Shown in pieces: positions 32,710-43,526 of a DNA stretch of 64,000 nucleotides (position 1 is the stretch's first letter; the number at the start of each line of letters is the position of its first letter). The DNA lies in assembly GCF_001511835.1 (NCBI RefSeq), contig NZ_LN997848.1:4306001-4370000 (forward strand), written 5' to 3'. A model generated the notes under the pieces. That model did not search any database and was not told where the DNA came from. It was given only the letters and a program-made list of their open reading frames with translations. Origin of the DNA: Magnetospirillum sp. XM-1. GTDB taxonomy: Bacteria > Pseudomonadota > Alphaproteobacteria > Rhodospirillales > Magnetospirillaceae. A program made the translations under genes and the position numbers.

Positions 32710-33926
32710 TGCGGCTTGCCCGCGCGGCCCTTCCCCTCACCGCGACCCTGACCGCCGGCTTGACCCTCACCATTCTTCTCGCCCGTCATGACGCGCGCGC
32801 CGGGCTGCAGCTTGGCGGTGCCTTCCACCACCACGGAATCGCCCTCGGCCACGCCGTCGTCCAGCAGGGCCTGGCCCGCCTCGATTGCGGCGACCTTGAC
32901 GGCGCGCATCTCGACGGTGCGGTCCTCCTTGACGGCGAAGACGTAAGGCCCCTGCGGCCCGCGCTGCACCGCCTGGGCGGGCACCACCAGCCCGTCCTTG
33001 CGCACCGAGAGCAGCAGGCGGACGTTGACGAAGCCGCCCGGCCACAGCCGGCGTTCGACATTGGGCATCACCGCCTTCAGCTTGATGGTGCCGGTGGTCT
33101 GGTCGATCTGGTTGTCCACCAGTTCCAGCTCGCCGGTATCGGCCAGGGCGCGGGTCTCGGGCTGGAAGGCGCTGACCTGCAGCTTGCCGTCCTGGCGCAG
33201 CCGGTCGTTGACCGCGCCCAGCGATTGCTGCGGCAGGGTGAACACCACCGAAATGGGCTGCATCTGGGTCAGCGTCACCAGCCCGGTGGCGTCCGACGCC
33301 CGCACGATGTTGCCCCTGTCCACCAGCCGCATGCCGGTCCGCCCGCCGATGGGCGCGGTGATGACGGTGTAGGACAGCATGGTCTTGGCATTCGACGCCG
33401 CCGCCTCGTCGGCCCGCACCGTGGCTTCCAGCTGGCGCACCAGGGCGCGCTGGGTGTCGACGCTCTGGCCCGAGACGCGGTCGCCCAGGCTGACATAGCG
33501 GGCAAGGTCGCGGCGCGCCGCCTCCAGCTGGGCGGTGTCCTTGTCGCGCGTCGCCAGGGCCTGTTCGTATTGGGCGCGATAGGTGCGCGGGTCGATCTGG
33601 GCCAGCACGTCGCCGGCCTGGACGTCCTGGCCTTCCTTGAACAGCACCTCGACCAACTCGCCATCCACCCGCGAGCGCACCGTCACCGTGTTGTAGGCCT
33701 GCACCGTGCCGATGGCGTCGAGATAGATGGGCATGTCGCGCCGCGCGACGCTGGCCGCCGACACGGCCACCGGCCGGCCGTCGGGGCCTCCCGGTTTGCC
33801 CCCGTTGCGCACCGGCTGGGATTGTTGCGGCAGCAGCACCATGGCCAGGCCGGCCGCCGCCGCCAATCCGCCAATGATCAGCGCGCCCTTGCGCCACAGA
33901 GGGTTCTTCAGGTCAAAGGAAGACAA
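32706..33926 (-). CDS. mdtA: RND efflux adaptor, MdtA-like
   Basis: A periplasmic membrane-fusion protein, about 406 residues from the chosen start. The N-terminal membrane segment (ALIIGGLAAAAGLAMVLLP) is followed by PIYLDAIGTVQAYNTVTVRS, the lipoyl half (VDGELVEVLFKEGQDVQAGD), a coiled-coil hairpin and YTVITAPIGGRTGMRLVD. The Gly/Lys-rich C-terminal tail is typical of MdtA proteins. TTG 33926 is preferred because GGGAG lies six bases upstream and the membrane anchor then falls close to the N-terminus; a GTG at 34001 is the longer alternative. It is the first gene of mdtABC and lies divergent from the FIST gene. Confidence 0.88.
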   Translation of the reverse strand: MSSFDLKNPLWRKGALIIGGLAAAAGLAMVLLPQQSQPVRNGGKPGGPDGRPVAVSAASVARRDMPIYLDAIGTVQAYNTVTVRSRVDGELVEVLFKEGQDVQAGDVLAQIDPRTYRAQYEQALATRDKDTAQLEAARRDLARYVSLGDRVSGQSVDTQRALVRQLEATVRADEAAASNAKTMLSYTVITAPIGGRTGMRLVDRGNIVRASDATGLVTLTQMQPISVVFTLPQQSLGAVNDRLRQDGKLQVSAFQPETRALADTGELELVDNQIDQTTGTIKLKAVMPNVERRLWPGGFVNVRLLLSVRKDGLVVPAQAVQRGPQGPYVFAVKEDRTVEMRAVKVAAIEAGQALLDDGVAEGDSVVVEGTAKLQPGARVMTGEKNGEGQAGGQGRGEGKGRAGKPQ

Positions 33927-34041
33927 GGCCGGCTCCCAGGAATTCCGTCGGGCGAGATTATGACCGGAGCGGAAGGGCCTGTCAGTAACAGAGGGTAACA
34001 CTCCCCCACCACCCCGCCAGGGGCCCGCAGATCGGCCATCA

Positions 34042-34071
34042 TTGCCATTCGGTTTATATCAAAGTTATAAT
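34042..34071 (+). promoter_or_regulatory. Sigma-70-type promoter for the FIST/hybrid-kinase operon
   Basis: TTGCCA (34042-34047) and a perfect TATAAT (34066-34071) are separated by 18 bp. The pair lies 80 bp before the FIST start codon, in the AT-rich intergenic region shared with mdtA. Confidence 0.45.
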
Positions 34072-34150
34072 CCATCAATATTTTCCCGTTACGATACCGT
34101 CCGCAGAAATACGGATCCGACAGAATCCGGGATACGGGGGGAGCGTGCCC

Positions 34151-35281
34151 ATGTGGATCGAACAACGGCTGTGGACGGCCGGGCAGGGCTGGGCCGTGAC
34201 GGGAAAGCGCGGCGCGGCGGCCAGCCTGGTCCTTTACTTCGCCGCCCCCGGCAGCCTGCCGGGCGAAACCATCCTGGCCGACCTGCGCGCCGCCTATGGC
34301 GACGCCCCCATCCTGGGATGCACCACCGGCGGCGAAATCCTCGGGCCCGAGGTCATCGACGATTCGGTGGTGGTGTCCGCGCTGGGCTTCGAGCACGCGA
34401 AGGTGCGGGTCGCCGACCGCGACCTTTCCGACGTGTCGCAGTCGAAAGCCATCGGCGCCGCCCTGGCCCGCCAACTGGAGGAGCCGGACTTGCGGGCCAT
34501 CTTCATCCTGTCGGACGGCACCAATGTGAACGGCGACGCCCTGGTGGCCGGCTGCACCGAGGCCGTCGCCGCCGACGTGGCGGTGACCGGCGGCCTGGCC
34601 GGCGACGGCGCACGCTTCAAATCCACGGCGGTGGGCTGCAACGACGTCATGCGCCCCGGCCGGGTGGCGGCAGTGGGCCTCTACGGCGAATCCCTGTCCA
34701 TCGGGCATGGCAGCTTCGGCGGCTGGGACGAGTTCGGGCCGCCGCGCACCATCACCCGCTCGGCGGCCAACATCCTTTACGAACTGGACGGCGAGCCGGC
34801 GCTGGACCTCTACAAGCGCTATCTGGGCGACGAGGCGCAAGGCTTGCCGGGCAGCGCCCTGCTGTTCCCCCTGTCCATCCGCCCCCAGGGCGGCGACGAG
34901 GGCGGCGAGGTGGTGCGCACCATCGTCGGCATCGACGAGGAGGCCAAGTCGATGATCTTCGCCGGCGACATGCCCACCGGCCATCTGGCGCGGCTGATGC
35001 GCGGCAATTTCGACAATCTGGTGGACGGCGCCGGACGGGCGGCGGAATCGGCGGCGGCGGTGAGCGGACCTTGCCTGGGCCTGCTGGTCAGCTGCATCGG
35101 CCGCAAGCTGCTGATGGGCCAGCGCATCGCCGAGGAGGTGGAGATCGTCGCCGACGTCCTGGGCAAGGGCTCCAGCCTGATGGGGTTCTACTCCTATGGC
35201 GAGATTTCCCCCCACGGCTTCACCGGCAAGTGCGAACTGCACAACCAGACCATGACCATCACCACCATCTCCGAGCGCTGA
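34151..35281 (+). CDS. FIST-domain sensory protein
   Basis: A 376-residue cytoplasmic protein with an N-terminal FIST domain (about 25-220; PILGCTTGGEILG, DVAVTGGLAGDGA) and a FIST_C domain (about 225-360; ALDLYKRYLGDEA, CIGRKLLMGQRIAEEVE, YGEISPHG). FIST domains are predicted small-ligand sensors, possibly for amino acids, and are usually found beside or fused to signalling enzymes. ATG 34151 is used because GGGGGGAG lies seven bases upstream; GTG 34145 is the alternative. The stop is directly followed by the hybrid-kinase start, so the two products almost certainly work together, the FIST protein supplying the input. Confidence 0.92.
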   Translation: MWIEQRLWTAGQGWAVTGKRGAAASLVLYFAAPGSLPGETILADLRAAYGDAPILGCTTGGEILGPEVIDDSVVVSALGFEHAKVRVADRDLSDVSQSKAIGAALARQLEEPDLRAIFILSDGTNVNGDALVAGCTEAVAADVAVTGGLAGDGARFKSTAVGCNDVMRPGRVAAVGLYGESLSIGHGSFGGWDEFGPPRTITRSAANILYELDGEPALDLYKRYLGDEAQGLPGSALLFPLSIRPQGGDEGGEVVRTIVGIDEEAKSMIFAGDMPTGHLARLMRGNFDNLVDGAGRAAESAAAVSGPCLGLLVSCIGRKLLMGQRIAEEVEIVADVLGKGSSLMGFYSYGEISPHGFTGKCELHNQTMTITTISER

Positions 35282-38581
<3,300 letters not shown>

Positions 38582-38590
38582 GAACACCCC

Positions 38591-39610
38591 ATGATCGCCC
38601 TGCTCATCGACGACAACCCCACCAACCTGATGCTGATCAAGCACCGCCTGCTCAAGATCGACGGCTGCGAGGTGGTCTGCATGGAATCGGCCATCAGCGC
38701 TCTCGAGTGGTGCAAGGACAACACCCCCGACATCGTGCTGACCGATTACATGATGCCCGGCATGGACGGGCTGGAATTCATCGCTCACCTGCGGGCGCGA
38801 CCGGCCATGCAGGACATCCCCATCGTCGTGGTCACCACCTCGGACCTGCGCGAGATCCGCCAGAAGGCCCTGGACCTGGGCGCCGCCGATTTCCTGACCA
38901 AGCCGGTGGACGGGCCCGAGCTGATGGCGCGCACGCGCAATCTGCTGGCGCTCAGGGCATCGCGCCTGGCGCTTCACGACCGCGCCGCCGAGGAACTGGT
39001 GATGCGGCTGTCAAAGGCCGCCGAATACCGCGACCCCGAGACCGGCGCCCATATCGAGCGCATGGCGCGCTATTCCGCCCTGATCGCCCGGCGCCTGGGC
39101 TTCGAGGCCGACGCGGTGGACAGGCTGGAACTGGCCGCCCCCATGCACGACGTGGGCAAGGTGGGCATTCCCGACATGATCCTGCTCAAACCCGACCGGC
39201 TGACCGAGACCGAGTTCGTGGTGATGAAGCAGCATGCCTCCTATGGCTGGGACATCCTCAAGGACAGCTCGTCGCAGCTGGTCCGCCTGGCCGCGCTGAT
39301 CGCGCGGACCCATCACGAAAAATACGACGGCAGCGGCTATCCCGCCGGACTGGCCGGCGATTCCATCCCCATGGAAGGCCGCATCGTCGCCGTGGCCGAC
39401 GTGTTCGACGCGCTGACCTCCACCAGGCCCTACAAGACGCCATGGAGCGTGGACAAGGCGGTGGCGTTCCTCAAGGAGCAGCGGGGACGCCATTTCGACC
39501 CGGCCTGCGTCGACGCCTTTCTCTCCGGCCTTGATGAAGTCCTGCGGATCAAGGAAGAGTTCCGCGACCACCAGGACGAGATGCCCCCCCATCCCCTGGC
39601 GGATTACTGA
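38591..39610 (+). CDS. Response regulator with HD-GYP domain (RpfG-like c-di-GMP phosphodiesterase)
   Basis: A 339-residue protein: REC domain at 1-120 (LLIDDNP; phosphoacceptor in VLTDYMMPGMDG; Lys in TKPVDG), then an HD-GYP domain at about 130-330. Metal and catalytic motifs are intact: HIERMARYS, MHDVGKVGIP and THHEKYDGSGYPAGL. The known activity of the family is hydrolysis of cyclic di-GMP. It is encoded nine bases after the hybrid kinase and presumably takes phosphate from its HPt domain, so the FIST-kinase-HD-GYP operon would set local cyclic-di-GMP levels. Its last seven bases overlap the tail of the convergent HD-GYP gene. Confidence 0.92.
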   Translation: MIALLIDDNPTNLMLIKHRLLKIDGCEVVCMESAISALEWCKDNTPDIVLTDYMMPGMDGLEFIAHLRARPAMQDIPIVVVTTSDLREIRQKALDLGAADFLTKPVDGPELMARTRNLLALRASRLALHDRAAEELVMRLSKAAEYRDPETGAHIERMARYSALIARRLGFEADAVDRLELAAPMHDVGKVGIPDMILLKPDRLTETEFVVMKQHASYGWDILKDSSSQLVRLAALIARTHHEKYDGSGYPAGLAGDSIPMEGRIVAVADVFDALTSTRPYKTPWSVDKAVAFLKEQRGRHFDPACVDAFLSGLDEVLRIKEEFRDHQDEMPPHPLADY

Positions 39611-41190
39611 GCCGGCCCCAGGGGCAGGCGGCCCTCGTCCACCAGCTTGCGGCAGGCGTCGACCACCTGGGCGTCGAAGCGGACGCCGCGATGGGCGATG
39701 ATCTCGGTCACGGCCGCCTCCAGCCCCAGGGCGGCGCGGTAGGGACGGTCCGAGGCGATGGCCTCGACCACGTCGGCCACCGCCAGGATGCGGGCCTCGA
39801 ACAGAATCTCGTCGCCCTTCAGCCCGTCGGGATAGCCGCTGCCGTCCATGCGCTCGTGGTGATGGCGCACCATGTCGGCCACCGGCCAGGGAAACTCCAC
39901 GCCGTCCAGGATGTCGCAGCCGTCGGCGGCATGGCCGCGGATGATGTCGAATTCCAGGGGCGACAGCCGGCCGGGCCGGGTCAGCATCTCGGCCGGAATG
40001 CCGATCTTGCCGATGTCGTGGATGGTGCCCGCCACATGAAGGCCCTTGAGACGCTCCGCCGACAGGCCCAGCTCCCGCCCGATGGCCACCGCGATGTCCG
40101 CCACCCGGCGCTGGTGGCCGGCGGTATAGGGATCGCGCACCTCGATGGTCGAGGCCACCGCCTCGATGGTTCCCTCCAAGGCGCGCTCCAGGGCTTTCTG
40201 GGTCCGTTCCCCGTCCTTGATCTGCTGGCGCAGGTCGCCGGTATGCACCAGCAGCCGCCCGGTCAGCGGGCGCAGGATCAGCACGAAGCCGGTGATTCCG
40301 AATCCCACCAGCACCATGGCCCCGATGGCGACGGACAGCACCAGGCGGTCGATGTTGCTGTGAAGCTCCCCCTGGTCCTGGCGGATCATCACGATCCAGT
40401 CGGAGCCGGGCAGGCGCTGGGACAAGACCACGTCGCGGCCGCCCGCCGGGTGGGTCATGAGCATGGGGGAGGCGTCATCGACGGCCAGGGCGAAGGCCTC
40501 GCGCACCTCGTCGTCCAGGCCGGCGACGCCATGCCGCCGGGGAAAGAACACCTTGGCGGCTTCCCCGCCCCGGCCCAGGATGATCTCGCCGGTCTGGCCC
40601 AGGGTATCCACGTCGGCGACCACCGCCCGCAGCCCCTCGGCGTCGAGCAGCAGGACATCCAGGCCTTCCCGTTTCCCGTCGCGGCCCAGGATGGGCGCCG
40701 AGGCCAGGAATACCCAGCGCCCCTCCACCTGGGCCGGCGCCCCCAGGGCGGGGGGCTCGCCGTTGGCGGGGCTCCACAGCTCGGACGGAACGGGGCGGCC
40801 CACCGCGACCAGCGGCTGGAAATCGGGGCCCAGCCGCGTGATGCCCAGCATCTCATGGGACAGTTTCAGGGAATCGCCCAGCTTGTCGGCGGTGAAGACC
40901 CGCAACTCGTCGGCGGACATGCCGCCCCGGTTATGGGTGATCAGGGCGTCGCGGATGACGCTGCGGCTGGTGACCTGACGGGCCAGTTCGCCCGCCCGGC
41001 CCACATTGGCCCGCAAGGCCTCGACCTGCAGGTCCAGGCCGTGCTCGAAGGCACGGTCGGCCGCCTGGACCATCTGGGCATGCAGGGGAACGATAGCCGC
41101 GAACGCCACCCCAAGCCCCACCATGGCCATGGCCAGCACCGCGTACATGATGATGTTGCGCTGCAGTTTGACAGCGTCGATGACCTGCAC
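39604..41190 (-). CDS. Membrane HD-GYP domain protein with extracytoplasmic sensor
   Basis: A 528-residue protein. TM1 (about 13-35) and TM2 (about 277-300) flank a periplasmic sensor region resembling a double CACHE domain. After a short linker comes an HD-GYP domain (about 340-510) with HQRRVADIAVAIG, IHDIGKIGIP and HHHERMDGSGYPDGL, all catalytic residues present. It probably hydrolyses cyclic di-GMP in response to an outside ligand. Start is ATG 41190, with a weak GAGGGA further upstream than usual. The gene converges on the other HD-GYP gene and overlaps it by seven bases, leaving no room for a separate terminator. Confidence 0.9.
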   Translation of the reverse strand: MQVIDAVKLQRNIIMYAVLAMAMVGLGVAFAAIVPLHAQMVQAADRAFEHGLDLQVEALRANVGRAGELARQVTSRSVIRDALITHNRGGMSADELRVFTADKLGDSLKLSHEMLGITRLGPDFQPLVAVGRPVPSELWSPANGEPPALGAPAQVEGRWVFLASAPILGRDGKREGLDVLLLDAEGLRAVVADVDTLGQTGEIILGRGGEAAKVFFPRRHGVAGLDDEVREAFALAVDDASPMLMTHPAGGRDVVLSQRLPGSDWIVMIRQDQGELHSNIDRLVLSVAIGAMVLVGFGITGFVLILRPLTGRLLVHTGDLRQQIKDGERTQKALERALEGTIEAVASTIEVRDPYTAGHQRRVADIAVAIGRELGLSAERLKGLHVAGTIHDIGKIGIPAEMLTRPGRLSPLEFDIIRGHAADGCDILDGVEFPWPVADMVRHHHERMDGSGYPDGLKGDEILFEARILAVADVVEAIASDRPYRAALGLEAAVTEIIAHRGVRFDAQVVDACRKLVDEGRLPLGPAQ

Positions 41191-41253
41191 TCGAACAAAT
41201 CCCTCAATCCCGGAATTTGACTATTATCAAATCACGGGCGGCGGACGCAACGA

Positions 41254-42024
41254 CTACAGGAAAGGCCCGATGGCCGCCATGAACGCGGCAGGGTTGTCGG
41301 CGTGGACCCAATGGCCGGCGCCGGGGATGGTGACGGTCTCGGCCCGGGGAAACAGCCGGGTGATGGCGTCCTGATAGGCGGGACGGACGTATTCCGAGGT
41401 TTCGCCCGCCACGAACAGGGCGGGACCGTCGTAACGGGTGCCCTCGGGGAAATCCGGGAACTCCATGATGTCGGTCATATGGGCGTTCAGCACCGCCAGA
41501 TTGGGCCGCCAGCGATAGCCGCCGGCCCCGCCTTCCAGATTCTGCATGAGGAAGGCGCGCACGCCCTTGTCGAGAACGGTGCGGGCCAAAGCGGCCTCGA
41601 TCTCGCCGCGCGACGTGGCCTCGGCCAGGGGGGCGGCGCGCATGGCCTTCACGAAGGGGGCGAAGGTGTGGTTGTAGGTCACCGGCGCGATGTCCACCAC
41701 CACCAGGCGCTCGACCATCTCGGGACGGGACAGCGCCAGGGTCATGGCCGCCTTGCCGCCCATGGAATGGCCCATCACCGCCGCCCTGCCGCCCAGGTGC
41801 TCGATGACCGCCGCCACCTCGCGGGCCATGAAGGGATAGTCCATGACCTCGCTCCACGGGCTCGATCCGTGGTTGGGCATGTCCAGCGCCAGCACCCGGC
41901 GGGTCTCGCCCAGGGCCTTGACCACCGCGCCCCAGTTACGGGCCGAGCCCAGCAATCCGTGCAGGATCAGCAGCGGCACCCCGTTCGGAGCGTCGGGTCC
42001 CGCCTCGATGGCGTTGAGCTTCAT
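41254..42024 (-). CDS. Alpha/beta-fold hydrolase (YbfF/ABHD11-like esterase)
   Basis: A 256-residue cytoplasmic hydrolase. HGLLGSARNW carries the oxyanion-hole motif, GHSMGGKAAM holds the nucleophilic Ser, and GAGHWVHADNP holds the catalytic His. The wording VLALDMPNHGSSPW and VVVDIAPVTY is characteristic of the YbfF/ABHD11 group, esterases active on short or medium acyl thioesters and esters. Its ATG overlaps the TGA of the upstream PilZ gene by one base (TGATG), so the two are translationally coupled. The reason for pairing an esterase with PilZ is not evident. Confidence 0.9.
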   Translation of the reverse strand: MKLNAIEAGPDAPNGVPLLILHGLLGSARNWGAVVKALGETRRVLALDMPNHGSSPWSEVMDYPFMAREVAAVIEHLGGRAAVMGHSMGGKAAMTLALSRPEMVERLVVVDIAPVTYNHTFAPFVKAMRAAPLAEATSRGEIEAALARTVLDKGVRAFLMQNLEGGAGGYRWRPNLAVLNAHMTDIMEFPDFPEGTRYDGPALFVAGETSEYVRPAYQDAITRLFPRAETVTIPGAGHWVHADNPAAFMAAIGPFL

Positions 42025-42377
42025 CAGTGCCGGAACAGATGGCTGCGGCCGATCAGCAGACGGCCGATATGGCGTCCCACCACCTTCATCAGCGAGAAGG
42101 TGGGGCGCACGAACTCCACCGCCACCCAGTCGGCGCCGAGCGCGCGCACCACGGCGACGCCCTTGGCCAGGGGATTGGGATCCTCGTAGGCCGAGCGCAG
42201 TTCGAAGGTGAAACGGTAGCCGTGACTGAGCAGGCCGGGCGGCCGCCGGAACTTCAGCCCGCCGATGGAGATGTCGACGACCTCGACCAGGATGCCGTCG
42301 AACAGCATGAACAGGCCTTCGCCTTCGTGGCGATCATCGACGCGGCGGTCGTTGCTGGCGGACTTTCGGGCGGTCAC
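42024..42377 (-). CDS. PilZ-domain c-di-GMP receptor protein
   Basis: A short PilZ protein of about 117 residues. The binding motifs are visible: an Arg cluster, NDRRVDDRHEG, close to the N-terminus and DISIGGLKF, the D/NxSxxG motif. The beta-barrel follows (YRFTFELRS, VAVVRALGADWVAVEFV). PilZ proteins bind cyclic di-GMP and alter motility, polysaccharide or pilus functions through partners. GTG 42377 is chosen as start, since GGAAG lies just upstream and the Arg cluster then sits at the N-terminus; ATG 42437 is an alternative. It could read the pool set by the neighbouring HD-GYP proteins. Confidence 0.82.
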   Translation of the reverse strand: MTARKSASNDRRVDDRHEGEGLFMLFDGILVEVVDISIGGLKFRRPPGLLSHGYRFTFELRSAYEDPNPLAKGVAVVRALGADWVAVEFVRPTFSLMKVVGRHIGRLLIGRSHLFRH

Positions 42378-42683
42378 GAGCGCTTCCCTTGCGGATGGAC
42401 GACGGAACAGTCTAGCAGGGCGCGCCGTCCTGCGCACCCCTCCATGTTGTTCAGTCTCCCCGGCGGCAATTCTAAGGCGAGGACCTTACGCAATCCCCGA
42501 AATATCGAAAGTATGGGGATAAGCCGTTGGTAGATTGCAATTTTAAGGAGTTTACGAAGCTTATACCACCACGCCATCCACCTCACCGGATGCACGCCCC
42601 CCGGCAACATTAGAATTGCTAAAATGAACTGCCTTGAATTTTCCGGGTATTCCGGCGAGGCGGAGGAAACACCAAGAGTGGGG

Positions 42684-42875
42684 ATGATCATGACCGAGCA
42701 GCTCGACACCGTCACCGTGACCACGTCGCACGTGCTGATCAGGCAGGCCATGGAGGATCTGGAACGGGCGATTCCGCACCCGCAGCCGGGCGACAAGGTG
42801 TCGCTGGTGGCCGGCCAGTGGCAGGACACCTTCATCATGACCGCCCGCTACGGCTGGCTGCGGATGCCGCACTGA
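42684..42875 (+). CDS. Small hypothetical protein
   Basis: A 63-residue frame (MIMTEQLDTVTVTTSH, then VLIRQAMEDLERAI, ending RYGWLRMPH). I do not recognise the family. It appears soluble, slightly acidic, with a predicted amphipathic helix (RQAMEDLERA) and a beta-rich tail. AAGAGTGGGG lies right before ATG 42684, with a better GGAGGAA 15 bases upstream; ATG 42690 is equally possible. It stands alone between the divergent PilZ gene and the convergent tRNA gene. Third-codon positions are GC-rich as in neighbouring genes, which supports coding. Confidence 0.55.
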   Translation: MIMTEQLDTVTVTTSHVLIRQAMEDLERAIPHPQPGDKVSLVAGQWQDTFIMTARYGWLRMPH

Positions 42876-42895
42876 GGCCGGGTTGCGGCGGGCGT

Positions 42896-42972
42896 TGGCG
42901 CGCCCTGCTGGGCTCGAACCAGCGACCTGCCGCTTAGAAGGCGGCTGCTCTATCCAACTGAGCTAAGGGCGC
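42896..42972 (-). tRNA. tRNA-Arg (anticodon TCT)
   Basis: A complete cloverleaf on the minus strand. The acceptor arms GCGCCCT and AGGGCGC pair, the D arm is GCTC/GAGC and the anticodon stem is GCCGC/GCGGC around the loop CTTCTAA. The T arm is GCTGG-TTCGAGC-CCAGC. The discriminator is G and CCA is encoded. Anticodon TCT reads AGA/AGG Arg codons, rare in this GC-rich genome. No integrated element abuts its 3' end in this window. Confidence 0.97.
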
Positions 42973-43092
42973 CCGTCGCCGCCTTGGATCACCGAGAGCG
43001 GTGCGCGCCCAATCTGGCGCAAACCGCGACCTGCCGCCATTGAGGCGGCGGCCAAGCGGCCGGAGGCCGCGCCCGGCGAGGGGCAAACTAAT

Positions 43093-43401
43093 CTAGAAGC
43101 GGCCGAATTCCAGCTTGTCGAAGCGGAAATTGTCGGCGTAGTTCTTGGGCTTCTGCAGGCGGGCGTTCTCGGTGGCCACCTGATAGTCCAGGCCCTTCTT
43201 CTTGGCGAAGGCCACGGCCTCTTCCATGGTGGCGAACTTGACCCGGACCTGCGAGGTGGTGTCGGTCGAACCCAACCAACCCATCAGGTTGTCGGGCTGC
43301 TTGGGGGCCGCCGGCTCGTATTCCAGGACCCAGGACTTGGCGTTGCCACCCCGGCCCGATTGCATGGCGGTCTTGGCGGGGCGATAGATGCGGACCTGCA
43401 T
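43093..43401 (-). CDS. NDUFS4-like complex I accessory subunit (ETC complex I subunit family)
   Basis: A 102-residue protein. It starts MQVRIYRPAKTAMQSG and contains KSWVLEYEP, LMGWLGSTDT, VRVKFATMEEAVAFAKKKG and NYADNFRFDK, a pattern matching the NDUFS4/18-kDa family of respiratory complex I accessory subunits. The family is found in mitochondria and alphaproteobacteria and stabilises the peripheral arm. ATG 43401 has GGAGAG six bases upstream. The gene is monocistronic and far from any nuo operon, as is usual in alphaproteobacteria. A terminator of the upstream porin gene separates it from that gene. Confidence 0.92.
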   Translation of the reverse strand: MQVRIYRPAKTAMQSGRGGNAKSWVLEYEPAAPKQPDNLMGWLGSTDTTSQVRVKFATMEEAVAFAKKKGLDYQVATENARLQKPKNYADNFRFDKLEFGRF

Positions 43402-43450
43402 CAAAGTCTCTCCTGCTGGTCTGGACGTCCTGGTTGCGGGCGGGGCCTTT

Positions 43451-43474
43451 GAAAATCAAGGGGTTGTCACCCCC
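43451..43474 (-). terminator. Rho-independent terminator after the porin gene
   Basis: On the minus strand GGGG-TGACAA-CCCC (43473-43460) is followed by TTGATTTTC, a T-rich stretch. It lies about 55 bp past the porin stop codon and before the NDUFS4-like gene. Confidence 0.5.
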
Positions 43475-43526
43475 TGCCCGGCTCCGCCCGCAAGGTATAA
43501 TCGACGCCTGGGGAATCCGCAAGAAC

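Noticed and set aside
26225..32751. Long plus-strand frames across mdtB and mdtC
   Set aside because: They are antisense shadows in register with RND pump genes; translations are His/Arg/Gly-rich without motifs.
42896..42972. tRNA-Arg as an integration site for a genomic island
   Set aside because: No integrase gene and no repeated 3' tRNA fragment was seen on either side within the window.
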